Shown here piece by piece: positions 21,779 through 31,992 of a stretch of 64,000 nt of DNA; position 1 is the first letter of the stretch, and each line of letters starts with the position of its first letter. The stretch comes from Pogostemon cablin. Lineage: Eukaryota; Streptophyta; Magnoliopsida; Lamiales; Lamiaceae. The notes beneath the pieces are model-generated. The model saw only the letters and a list, made by a program, of their open reading frames with translations, ran no database searches and was not told where the DNA came from. Both the position numbers and the translations under genes were made by a program. The stretch covers positions 23,728,279-23,792,278 of the forward strand of contig CM042983.1 of NCBI GenBank assembly GCA_023678885.1, read 5' to 3'.

Positions 21779-22248
21779 TGTTGAAAATTTTTTAATTTCC
21801 AAAATAGTCCAATTATGAGCAATATATTATTATGCAATTATATTAGTTATTCAATTATTTTATGGACTTAATTAAGTGATCTAATTAAGATAAAAAATGC
21901 ATGGGCTATAATAATAATTGATATTGGCTTATTGAGTAGATACCCAGTACTACATGTCTAGGTGATTATGGGTGGCCCAGTTGTGTAGTATATAAAGGCT
22001 CACAAGTTATGGTCCCAATATACTAAGCCGCACATGATCTTCCCTTCTCCCCATCAGAAGGGATTACGACGGTCCCATAAGGAATAAGGAGGCTTAGTTG
22101 AGGAAGACCATTATACCTACCGATCTTTAAGTTTGTATTCCTCCTAGAGGACTCTATGAATTAAGTTACACTTCCGTTTTATAATTTAGATCTCGTTTAT
22201 CATAATAGGGCTAAGGTTTTAGGATATATGGATTTAATTCCTACAACA
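21779..22248 (+). repeat. 3' LTR of copia-1
   Basis: A 470-bp repeat starting TGTTGAAAAT right after a GGGAGAT purine tract and ending TACAACA, with a TATA box in TAGTATATAAAGG near 21990. A partner LTR was not found upstream. Confidence 0.7.
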
Positions 22249-22269
22249 CACAGGCAGGAACAATTCTTA

Positions 22270-22805
22270 TGCGATGTGATAGTATTGGAAACCTATATCC
22301 AGTTACTCTGCTACCTCCTCTACCACACTCTCTGCTGTCACCCCGGATATATGGCATGATCTCTTGGTCACCCAAGACCTTCTATCTATCATTTCGTAGT
22401 TAGGAATAGTGATAATAGTATTTCAAATTTGTCTAAAACTCATTGCTCCTCATGTGTTTGGGGGAAACATGTCTCTTTACAGTCTTCTTCTTCTTATATT
22501 CTTACTTATTTGCCTTTTGATATTATTCATACTGATATTTGGACATCTCTTATTCTTAGTACAATTGGTCTTAAATATTATGTTCTGTTTGTTGACGATT
22601 TCAGTAATTTCTTGTGGATTTTTCCCTTGGGTGCGAAATCTCAAGTTTATAGTGTCTTTGCCGATCTTCACACTATGAGAACCATTCAGTTTATTCTTCA
22701 TATTAAATTTCTTCAATGTGACAATGGTAGGGAATATAACAATAGCTTGTTCATACCTTTTGTCCACAAAAGGCATTCACTTCAGATTCTCCTGTCATTA
22801 CACTG
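22270..22805 (+). pseudogene. copia integrase N-terminal region (copia-2)
   Basis: Successive frames show CDSIGNLYPVT (GAG-pre-integrase), a His/Cys zinc region (THCSSCVWGKH) and the start of the integrase core with HTDIWTS (first catalytic Asp) and YYVLFVDDFS. CDNGREY, near 22718, holds the second catalytic Asp. At least two frameshifts lie before 22430. Confidence 0.8.
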
Positions 22806-24332
22806 TGATGAGAGTGATAATTCACGTGTTTTGAGCCCTGATTTATGTGAAAATTGAGTATGATTTGGTCAATTATCGAGGTAAATCAGAATGTTTATAG
22901 GAAATCTACGAATCAGATGCTATTGAGGCTATTTGAGCATATTTATATAGGAAAATAGGACAAAACTGCTCAAAATCAGAAAATGCCATTTTCGAGGTGC
23001 CGCTCAACCTCAGGAGGAGCCGCTCGACCAAGACAGTTTGGTCGAGCGACAGCAGGAATGGTCGATCAAGATACTGTACAGAGGTTCACGGCTCAGGGAT
23101 GTCGCTCGACCACCACTTGACCAATCTCGAGTCTGCTCGACCAAGGTTATTCTGTTCGAGTGGGGACACATTGTTCTATTTTGGGTAATTCCGTACCTCC
23201 AGTGTGTGATTTAGAGTATTTTTCAAGAAAAAACCCAGTAAAGGTCCATAAGAAGATTTTACAAGTATAAAAAGGAAAGCGGATCACATCAAGAAGAGAG
23301 TTAGATTCCACATCCATCATATACCCATCCAAACCCTAACTCCATCCACAAGAGTTGTAGAGAGAGATTCGTGTAGCGAATTAAGTGAGAACCAAGAGAA
23401 GATTCAAGACGGAGCGAGAAGCGACGGCGCCCATATCTAGGGTTTACTTTGTAATTTAATCTTTCTTGCAATTTTCAAGACTATGGGTATATAAGATCTA
23501 TTCAATCACCTTGAACGTTCTTTGAAGTGTCATGAGCTATAACCGCTTTGGTAGTTTTAGGGTTTATGAAGGTTTTACTAGTTAATTAAACTTCCGTGTG
23601 TATACTCCAAACAACACTACTTGCAAATTTATTTTATATGAGACTATGCGTTTTTAATTCATACTCAGAGTTGTTTTGTGCATCATTAACTGCTGAGCAG
23701 GATTCTATGTTATGATTCTAAGTGAGGGGACTCCGAAACTTCAATAGAACTATCTTATATGAATACTTATTAACTGAATTGAATTCGGATTAGTAAGTAG
23801 GATAAAGAGTATAATTTCATAGTACCTATAAAGGGAGATCATGTCGGGTTAGAGTACCTAGTGCACAGGAAATAATTGATACTGATAGTACCTAGAGATG
23901 GGGGAGAAATTATATTCTTGTTCTGAGGTAATTCACACATGTTACACACTTATCTTCTTGTGTCTATAGAGTAGATTTGCATGACTTAGTAATGCATCCA
24001 TATTCCACAAGGTAGAGTCGGATATTAATAAACCGAAGATAGATTAACCAGTGAAACTTGATGGCCCGAAGAGCTACCTATCTTCTCACTTGTTCAACTC
24101 TCATTAATTCTCTACTGTTTTCTATTTTATTTGCTATTTAATTATTTTGTCTAGTAAAATAATAATTAACTCCTCAATTTAATTGCCAAACAATAGTTTT
24201 AATTAATTTAATTAATAATAAAATGGTAATCATCCGTCCTTTGGGTTCGATAATATAACTTGGTCGCTTATCAAGCTATAATCGTATCCTTCATACATGG
24301 GGATTAATTGTGTGTTGAGAAAACGCCCATCA
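22806..24332 (+). repeat. Solo Athila-like LTR inserted in copia-2
   Basis: 1,527 bp from TGATGAGAGTG to ACGCCCATCA, related to the LTRs of elements 2, C and D in its downstream half. TATA box at 23266-23272. The U3 array is a variant: CGCTCGACCAA (23021-23031) pairs with TTGGTCGAGCG (23038-23048). Flanks are CACTG and CATTT, so the TSD is imperfect. No internal sequence remains, consistent with LTR-LTR recombination. Confidence 0.85.
22996..23160 (+). repeat. U3 inverted-repeat array of the solo LTR
   Basis: Words GCTCGACC and GGTCGAGC recur about six times, including a perfect 11-bp hairpin at 23021-23048. Same position relative to the TATA box as the arrays in elements 2, C and D, but with GCTCGACC in place of GTTCGACC. 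Confidence 0.8.
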
Positions 24333-25080
24333 CATTTTCTCTCAAAATGGCAAAGCAGAACGAACTATTCACACAATTAACAATTTGGTTCGCACCCACA
24401 CCCTTCTTACTCATGCATCTCTTCATCTCTCCTGTTGGCAACATGCACTTCACATGGACACTTACCTACTAAATATCACCCTCAAAAAAATCTATATGAC
24501 CAGTCTCCTACCCAGGTCCTATATAGATGCACACCCTCTTACGCTAGCTTACACGTATTTGGGTGCTTGTGCTGCCCTCTTTTTCCTTCTTCCAAAATAA
24601 ATAAACTTCAACCCAGATCCCGTCCTTGTGTTTTCCTTGGCTACCCCTCCAATTATCGAGGGTACAAATATAATGATTTATCTACTAAATAAATCATTAT
24701 CTTGAGACATGTTACCTTCCAAGAAAAAAATATTTCCCTTCTCTTAACTCCAAAATCCTGCAGCGTCTCCCTCGCAAAATATTCAGATGTTTCCCCTGAA
24801 CCCTATACTTCAATCACAACTCCAACAAACACAGACCCAAGTGCCTGCTATCCCTACCACCACTCCTCCTCGTGCCCCATCACCGACCCAGGAGCCTGCT
24901 ACCCGTACCACCACTCCTCCTCGTACCCCATCTCCCAACCCACAATCTCGAACCATGACAACTCGTGCTATGCGAGGCATTCACAAGCTGAAACAAATCT
25001 TCAATCTCACTGCCTCATCTTTCTCCCCTTCTCCACTTCTGCCTAATCCTAAGGTCGCCTCAGCTGATCCTAATTGAAAG
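24333..25080 (+). pseudogene. copia integrase C-terminal region and spacer (copia-2)
   Basis: Frames include QNGKAERTI and LLTHASLHLSCWQHAL of the integrase core, then KPRSRPCVFLGYPSNYRGYK-like sequence with VTFQEK (24702 on), and a Thr/Pro-rich spacer with two ~60-bp repeats around 24840-24940. Frameshifts occur near 24480 and 24690. Confidence 0.75.
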
Positions 25081-25099
25081 TTTACCATGTAATAAGAAT

Positions 25100-26573
25100 T
25101 TGATGCTCTCATTTCTAATAATACGTGGGAATTAGTGCCCTACCCCCTAATGTGAATATTATATGTTGCATGTGGGTGTTGTGTTATAAAACTAAAGTTG
25201 ATGGTTCTTTTGAGCAACATAAGGCTCGCCTTGTTTGTGGTGGCAGGTCTCAACAGGTTGGGTTGATTGTGATGAAAAATTTAGCCCAGTTGTCAAGCCA
25301 GCTACAATCCGAACATTACTAACTTTGGCGATATCCCGTTCTTGGTCCATTCATCTGTTGGACATTAAGAATGCCTTTCTTCATGGCCATCTCAATGAAA
25401 CTGTTTTATGCATCATCCGCCTGGATTTAGAGATCTCTCTCGCCCTAATCATGTCTGTTTACTGAAGATGTCCTTATAGGGCCTTAAACTGGCACCTCAC
25501 CCATGGAACAAATAATTTAGCTCATTTGTATTATCACCAGGCTTTACTCAGAGTAAGACTGATCACTCTCTCTTTATCTACTCGAATGGTTCTGATATGG
25601 CATATCTTATCCTTTATGTTGATGATATACTCCTAACACCTTCTTCAGATTCTCTTCAGATGCGCTTCATCAATCATCTATCTTTAGAATTTACTATCAA
25701 GGATCTTGGCCCTATACATTACTTTTTTGGTATTGGTGTCACTCCCACATCTACAAGTCTCTTTCTTAACCAACAGAAATATGCTCAGTCGATTCTAGAT
25801 CGTGCTAGGATGTCCTCTTGTAAGCCCTCTGCCACTCCAGTAGACACGAAGATGAAGCTTAGTTCCACTGTAGCACCTCCATTTGAAGACCCAACATTTT
25901 ACCGCAGTCTCGCTGGAGCTTTACAGTATCTAACCTTTACTCGCCCGGATATCTCCTATGCAGTACAACAGGTCTGTTTACTCATGCATAATCCTTCCAC
26001 AGCATATATGGGTTCTTTAAAGCATATATTGTGGTATATCCAAGTAACTATGCAGTTCAGCCTTTACCTTTCATGTGGCTCCATCTCCTCACTTGTTATC
26101 CTGATGCTGATTGGGGAGGATGTCCTGAAACCCGCTGATCAATGTCTGGTTATTGTGTGTATCTTGGCCCCAATCTTGTATCTTGGTCTTCCAAACGACA
26201 GCCGACTCTGTCTCGATCTATTGCTAAAGCTGAAGACCAAGGCATTGCTAATGTAATTTCTGAATCTTGCTGGCTCTGGAATCTGCTTCTAGAACTTTAA
26301 GTCCCTCTGCGTAAAGCAACCATAGTCTACTGTGACAATGTAAGTGCCATTTACTTATCTGGCAACCCTGTGCACCATCAACGTACAAAGTACATTGAGA
26401 TGGATATTCTATTTATAAGGGAGAAAGTTGCGCGAGGCGAAATGCGAGTACTTCATGTTTTTACATGCTATCAAGTTGCTGATATTTTGACAAAGGGCCT
26501 ACCTCGAGTCTTGTTTGATTATTTTAGGTCCAATCTCAGCGTCTTACCACCGCCCGCTTCGACTACGGGGGTA
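25100..26573 (+). pseudogene. copia RT-RNase H (copia-2)
   Basis: The RT begins with NNTWELVP-like sequence near 25120 and KARLVCGG (about 25220). LLDIKNAFLHGHL follows at about 25360. The 219-codon frame at 25597-26256 carries the RT active site YVDDIL, then SLAGALQYLTFTRPDISYAV. RNase H continues in other frames to 26576, with YCDNVSAIYLS and an ADILTKGLP-type end. Shifts near 25250, 25430, 26090 and 26280 break it. Confidence 0.85.
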
Positions 26574-26770
26574 TGAAATTGTATGTATATAGACATATAT
26601 TCTTTAAATATCTTTAGAGATATGATCAAAAGTTACCATCCTTGTAATCTTGTATAAATATGGATGAGATCTTTGCCAGAGTTACAAGATTATTCTCCTA
26701 CAAATATTCTTTGCAAATCATGAGGGATGATTTTCAGCAAAATATTCTTTAATAGAGAAATTCATCTCTC
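26574..26770 (+). repeat. Possible 3' LTR of copia-2
   Basis: TGAAATTG follows the GGGGG tract after the last coding match, with a TATA-like TATAAATATGG at about 26653. A right end near AAATTCA (about 26762) would mirror the start, but there is no second copy to confirm it. Confidence 0.35.
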
Positions 26771-27182
26771 ATTTGAAAATTGTAATAAGATAGAATGTCT
26801 ACCAAAAATAAACTTCAAAGATTGTGCGTTTTTACAAATTTAGATGATACAAAATGCACACTACGCCTCGTAGAAACAAAAACATTAGTTCGCTTGTTCG
26901 TAAATGTGAATTTTGGAATAATGTGAAACTTGATATATTAATGGTTGGGTGTATCAATTGTTACACATTTAAGCCCAATTATAATCTTTTATAGTATGGC
27001 GACATCTGGAATAAAAGGAATTTGACAAGTGTAGCATCAACCAATTTATTCGATTTGAATTATATGAAATTACAAAAATGAAGTAACATTTCTTGAGGAA
27101 ATGCTTAACATCTCTGTACATTATTATAACAAAAAAAATACTTTTCTTAAACTCTATATCACCAAATACATACATATATTCT

Positions 27183-27196
27183 TGGGACGAAGGGAG
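27183..27196 (+). repeat. Truncated Stowaway-type terminus
   Basis: TGGGACGAAGGGAG followed by TA is a typical right end of a Stowaway MITE. The matching left end was not found upstream. Confidence 0.45.
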
Positions 27197-27539
27197 TATT
27201 TTTTAAGAAAATTTATCTTTTCTATTAATTTTATTGAATTTTGCGATATCTTAATATTTAAATAATAAATAAAATGAAAAGTATTGTTATGTGTGTTACG
27301 TGAGAGTGACAATTTTGAAATTAAAGTAACTTTGAGGTTATTAGATAAAAGTTTTATTTCCTTTTTAGAAGTGAAGGGTGTTGTAAAACAAACAAATAAG
27401 AAAATTGTAAATAATTCTTCAAGTTGGAGGAAGGATATGTAGGGTATGTCTTGTATGACCGTCTCACAAATCTTAAGTCGTGTGACGGACTATCCATCAA
27501 CTCTATTAAATATATTTTAAATTGAACTAAAAATAATTT

Positions 27540-27660
27540 AGGGATAAAAAAAATTATGCAAAAAAAAAAAATTGCAAAAAAAAAAATGCAAAACAAAATG
27601 TGCAAAAATAAAATGTGCAAAATAAAATGTGCAAAAAATATTTTGCAAAAAAAAAATTGT
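27540..27660 (+). repeat. (TGCAAAA)n-like low-complexity tract
   Basis: Irregular repeats of TGCAAAA and ATGTGCAAAATAAA over about 120 bp. Frames over it are compositional artefacts. Confidence 0.8.
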
Positions 27661-27696
27661 AAACACATATGGGTAATTATGGTATATTATATTATA

Positions 27697-27917
27697 CTCC
27701 CTTCGTCTCCCCCAAAGAGGTGCATTTACTTTTTGTACATGGATTAAGGAGTATTATTATTTAATGTGTAGTGGGTAGTTGTATTAGTGGGTGTGTATGC
27801 CTCATATTTTAATTGTATTAGTGGCTGGGTGTGTGTCCCATATATGTAAAAAAGGAAATGAAACCTTTAGGATGCCCAAATTAGAAAAATGAGACTCTTT
27901 GGGGCGGACGGAGGGAG
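27697..27917. mobile_element. Stowaway-type MITE
   Basis: A 221-bp element starting CTCCCTTCGTC and ending GACGGAGGGAG, with the inner part of the inverted repeat (CCCCAAAGAG / CTCTTTGGGG) also matching. TA flanks both sides (27695-27696 and 27918-27919), as expected for Tc1/mariner-related Stowaway MITEs. No coding capacity. Confidence 0.85.
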
Positions 27918-28689
27918 TAATTATGTAGCTGATAATAATAATATTTTATACTCGTACCTTAGAGTAATAATGAATTATTTTATGTACCAAGTAGTAATCA
28001 CCCCTAAATTTTTTTGTTTGATATCAACCAAACAAGACCCTTTAAAATTATTTTACTCTATAACTAATTTTTCAATTTTCTAATTTCATAACAACCAAAT
28101 AGGGTCCTTTAAAATTATTTAATTGAGTCCATGGATAATCCATCTTTAATAAAGAGTATTCATGAGACAGTCTCACTCAAATCTTTATCTAATAAAATAA
28201 GTTCATTGTCATCACGCAGGAAGATGATATGAGTAATGTAAAGAAAAAACAATTCCATAAAATACACGTCATCACTGAAGAATTCTAGACATACCACATC
28301 ATCGTATAAAAACTCTCCAATAATAGTATAAAGATAAAAAAAAAAAATGATATACCTAATTAATGATAAGTACTAATCATCCAATTTGGCCTATTTTATT
28401 AACCACTAGTAAATGGAATTATAAATGAAATGATTAAGGGAAAGAGATAATTGATTAATTGCAATTGCATATACAATTTACAAGACTATTAAAAAAATAG
28501 TTGATTTATTGTGCAATTGATGTACATTAAAAATAGAATTCGTATTCAAAAGTGGGTCAACTATATATAATATTAAAACACCTAATGGGTCATTCACGTT
28601 CTTCTCTCCAGGACTCTTCCCTCACTTCTCTATCAATCTCGCTTCCCCACACCCTTCTCTATAAATCTCGCTTTGTCACACCCTCACTT

Positions 28690-28990
28690 CTCTCCACTCC
28701 GCCGTTGCCTCACTCCGCCTGCTTCCATTCAAAATCTCCACTATCGTCCAGATCTTCATGCCTCGCCGCTATGGTCTCCCTTCTCACACCCCTGCATCGC
28801 TGCCTCTCTTCTCTCCCAATCTGCCCAATCTATCGCTGCGTGAAGTCGAACCACCTTCACGTGCCGATTCCATCCGTCGTCTCATTCCACTGCCTCGTTT
28901 TCTCTCTTCTCTTACAATCTGCCCTCCTTTCTTTATGCACCGATTTCTGCTTCCTTTGTTGATTGATTTCTGCTTCCCTTGTCGATTATA
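28690..28990 (+). other. GC/CT-rich gene-like segment in the outer MULE
   Basis: A sharp rise in GC against AT-rich surroundings, with two overlapping short frames (28552-28962 and 28758-28991) rich in Ser, Pro and Leu. It looks like captured exon or 5'-leader sequence, but I do not recognise the source. Copy at 41857-42145. Confidence 0.4.
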
Positions 28991-29572
28991 GATGTTAGTC
29001 GGTGTATTTAAACGTCAAATTACTTTGGATTGAAATGAGGAATACAATGATGTATACTGTATAAGTTTTAATTAAATAAAATATATATATTTTTGATATA
29101 TGTATTAATACATCTATTAAAAAGAACTTATACATCTACTATAAAAAACTTGTACATTATTCAATTGTCATTAAGACAATTTTTTAATCAAAAAATTGTT
29201 GTTTTATGTATTAATGATATTATTTTTTGTTCAATTTAATAATTAACTGTTAATGTAGTAATTAATTATACAAATAAAATTTGTATTATGTAAGTTTTTA
29301 AATACACATTAATATATTTAAATAAATTATATTTAATAAATTAATGTACTTGTATTTTTTTTAATAAATGTATTAGATCTTGTAAAAATATGTATACCAT
29401 TTTATACTATCCTGTATAACTAAAATTAATAATTATATTGACTAAAATATTGATAAATAATAAATTTACTAGATTTTATACAAAAATGTATAACATTTTA
29501 TACTAACATGTATAACTAAATTAATAAATATATTGATGAAAATATTGATAAATATCATATCATTATTATTTT

Positions 29573-30505
29573 GGGTTAATTGCAAAAAAATACCCACCTT
29601 TTCTTTCATTGCAATTATGTCCCAACTTTTGGGATTTTGCAAAAAAGGATGCAACCTTTAAAATTCGTTGCAAATTAGACCCATGGTCAGATTTCTCCTA
29701 CTGACCGTTTGACTAAGAGCCACGTCACCTTCCATTAAGACTTTCTCTTGTCTTATTTTTTAGTAAAGCCACGTCAAAGCCAAATCAAGACATAGCCTGT
29801 CTCTCTTTCGCAGGCTCCTCCTTCTCTGACAAGCCATGAAAAATGGCAATATCAACGGGAAGAGGGAGTGGACTTCGTGATCTCGGGCAGATCTGACCTG
29901 CAGCATCGTGATCAGAGATCGGTGGCACGATGATTATAGCAGTGTTCGTGTGGACTTCGGCGGCGATGCTAGATTCAGTGAGCAGTAGCTGGCGGAGGCA
30001 GTGTATGGTGGAGTTCTTCGGCAACACAGCAATGATGGGAAGAGGGAGTGGACTTTGCAATCTCTGACAGATCTGACCTGCAACAGCAGTGTCAGGATCG
30101 AAGGCCCGGTGGCGCGATATTTATAGTAGCATGGGCATGGACTTCTACGACAACGCTAGATCTGGTGAGCGGCGGTTGACAGCGGCTGTGTGAGGTGGAA
30201 GATTTGTGGGGGACGAGAATGGCGATTGGCCATGAACTCAGGACGGCTATCGATTTCGAGTGAGCGATCAATCTTGAAGGGAATAGCAATATCGAAGAAG
30301 ATTTGATTTGAAAGGAAATAAGCAATTTTATGGGGTATGACGTGACGCCTAGTCAGCGGTCAGAGAAGAGAAAATTGCCCAAAACTGACCGTCGGCGAAA
30401 TTTGCAAATAATATGTAAGGTTGAGTAATTTTTTTGTCAAAATCCCAAAAGTTGGGACATAATTGCAATGAAAGTAAAAGTGGGTATTTTTTTTGCAATT
30501 AACCC
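29573..30505. mobile_element. Nested non-autonomous MULE (copy 1)
   Basis: 933 bp with terminal inverted repeats of nearly 70 bp: left GGGTTAATTGCAAAAAAATA, right its near-exact complement, both continuing through CCCAACTTTTGGGATTTTG. The 9-bp TSD TATTATTTT is perfect (29564-29572 and 30506-30514), the hallmark of Mutator-like elements. The interior is GC-richer and holds two imperfect 180-bp repeats (from 29857 and from 30037). Short minus-strand frames (29785-30060, 30092-30325) follow these repeats; no transposase. Confidence 0.85.
29857..30216. repeat. Two 180-bp imperfect repeats inside the nested MULE
   Basis: GGAAGAGGGAGTGGACTT and GATCTGACCTGCA recur with an offset of exactly 180 bp. 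Similarity continues through ATTTATAG/ATTATAGCAG and GCTAGAT words. On the minus strand both units encode related Ser/Pro-rich peptides. Origin unknown; possibly captured exon sequence that duplicated. Confidence 0.6.
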
Positions 30506-31124
30506 TATTATTTTTTAAAAAAATAATACATTTATTGAGATAAATATGAACATTATTAAATTACAACTGCTCTTGTAAGGGTAAAATGTAATACGTTTAT
30601 ATGATAAAATGTATACACTATTGAATTAAATAAAAACTCCCCACACAATCTGTAAAAATATTACATTTATTGAGAGAAACATTATTAAATTATTACTACT
30701 ACTCCACATTTGATTATGAAAATGCATATAAAAAATTAATTTAAATTGAATACATTTTTATATAAATTTAATAATACATGTAAGAGTAGAATGTATTACA
30801 TTTATATGATAAAACGTATACACTATATAAAAAAACTTCCCACGTAATCTTCACCCATTTCTATAGTCTCGTAGCAAAATCGTCAGCAACCACATAAAAT
30901 AAAGAATTGAAGAACAATTAACCATAAGAAGAGGTGGAGGCGGATAGATGTGGAGACTAAAAATGGAAATTCATGAAGATATATTTTGGAATTGATGATT
31001 CAGAATTGGCTCGTGAAAATACTCTTCAATGGAGAGAGAATTTTGTGCGTTCACATGTTCACCAGTTTGGATTCCGCTAGAAAATTGTGCTTATCAGAAA
31101 TAACTAAAGGAAGAGCCATGATTT

Positions 31125-31390
31125 GTTCGGATTTCCAAAAATTGTGGCCAAAGATAGCTTAAGATCACCGGAGGTAATTTTTCGAGCACTCGACATGTAC
31201 GTCGGAATATCGGAGCTACAAACGGAGATCGATTCAATTTTCTCATTCTAATCAACGATTCAAATCAAGTCCCAGGTGCTGACGTCAATCATCAAGCTCG
31301 GTTACTTTACATGGCCTTGAAAGACTTCGAATCGACTGTTCTGAAAAGCTCCACAAAATCGCAATTCCTGGCAATGACGAAATTCACCAA
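31125..31390 (+). pseudogene. EXO70-like exon fragment, copy 1
   Basis: One frame reads FPKIVAKDSLRSPEVIFRAL and then DMYVGISELQTEIDSIFS, which resembles the EXO70 exocyst-subunit motif RSPEKLF-LDMYEALSDL-PDI. A continuation in another frame (ALKDFESTVLKSS, from about 31312) matches the next EXO70 segment. An in-frame stop (TAA at about 31250) and the frame change show it is not functional. EXO70 proteins tether secretory vesicles at the plasma membrane; here it is only a captured fragment inside a MULE. Confidence 0.65.
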
Positions 31391-31890
31391 TTGAGGTTAA
31401 GCGATATCGTGAAGGCAATTTCGAAAGAGGCGGTGGGGAGGCGAGTTCGGCGGAGGCGGAGAGATGTAGAGAGATAGGAGAAATAGGGAAAAATCAATAG
31501 GGATAGGAAGATAGAGAAGGTGTATAGATGGGATAGAGAGAGAGAGAGAGGGTGAAAGAAGAGAGAGAAAGTGAGATACTGAATGACCCATTAAGCTCAT
31601 TAGCGTATTTATATTTGGGCTATTGAGTAAAAATTAACCCTATTGCACCTTAAAAACTATTGCACAATTGTATTTGCCTCCTCCAAAATCAATATTTTGG
31701 ATATTAAATTAAGAATATGATGATGACACCTACAAAAGGAATGATTGCCTTCAAATACAAATAGTTATAATTATTTCACTCATCAACAATTACTCAAAAT
31801 GACTGACACACCATGCATCAAGTCAGAATCATTTAATTATTAAAATATTTATTGACTTAATAAGGATTCCAATCACACCTCAACCTTCAA

Positions 31891-31987
31891 GACTTTTCTA
31901 TCAATGGCGATGCTGCGTCAGTCATCTTCGCTGCTAGAAATGAGGTGGATTTCCCTTCATCTTGCATTCTGATTCTCCAAGATATTA
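31891..31987 (+). pseudogene. RNase H-like fragment, left of element 3
   Basis: The frame reads GDAASVIFAARNEVDF, resembling the middle of plant RNase H-like (RVT_3) domains found in LINEs and related host genes. It runs directly into the CCCCT target site of element 3. The continuation lies at 46799-46974 on the far side, in the same frame once one TSD copy is removed. Confidence 0.6.
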
Positions 31988-31992
31988 CCCCT

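Larger units (their letters stand above)
18371..22248 (+). mobile_element. Decayed Ty1/copia element (copia-1)
   Basis: Coding remnants in copia order, reverse transcriptase (about 20360-20530) and then RNase H (about 20930-21170), precede a typical copia 3' end: GGGAGATTG followed by an LTR of TGTTG...CAACA form. No 5' LTR is recognised, so the left limit is approximate. Stops and frameshifts are everywhere; it is an old copy. The part before 20000 has no reliable coding match. Confidence 0.65.
22249..26573 (+). mobile_element. Second decayed Ty1/copia element (copia-2), split by a solo LTR
   Basis: Copia coding remnants run from the GAG-pre-integrase and integrase region (22270-22805) across the solo LTR at 22806-24332 to integrase core, RT and RNase H (24333-26573). 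The coding region matches up across the inserted LTR, with CNG-type QNGKAERT following directly on the right side. It ends in a polypurine-like CTACGGGGG at about 26563. Frameshifts are numerous. The 5' part is not visible; copia-1 may have inserted into it or truncated it. Confidence 0.8.
26771..28490. other. AT-rich spacer with MITE remnants
   Basis: No gene recognised. It contains a truncated Stowaway-like end at 27183-27196, a TGCAAAA low-complexity tract (about 27540-27660) and a complete Stowaway MITE (27697-27917). The rest is AT-rich sequence without visible structure. Confidence 0.5.
28500..31680. mobile_element. Mutator-like element carrying gene fragments (copy 1, Pack-MULE-like)
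   Basis: The left and right ends are imperfect inverted repeats, best seen as AATGGGTCATTCA (28584-28596) and its exact complement (31580-31592). Weaker similarity continues outward through GTGCAAT words, so limits are approximate and the TSD is not resolved. The interior has a CT-rich, gene-like segment (28600-28990), AT-rich sequence, a nested MULE (29573-30505) and an EXO70-like fragment (31125-31390). A second copy from 28706 rightward is at 41857-45073. Confidence 0.55.

Noticed and set aside
23430..23445. CTAGGGTTTA words as telomere-like repeats (also near 48115 and 52050)
   Set aside because: Single occurrences at the same place in related LTRs, not tandem telomeric repeats.
27556..27747. 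Lys-rich frame of 63 codons
   Set aside because: Translation of the TGCAAAA low-complexity tract.
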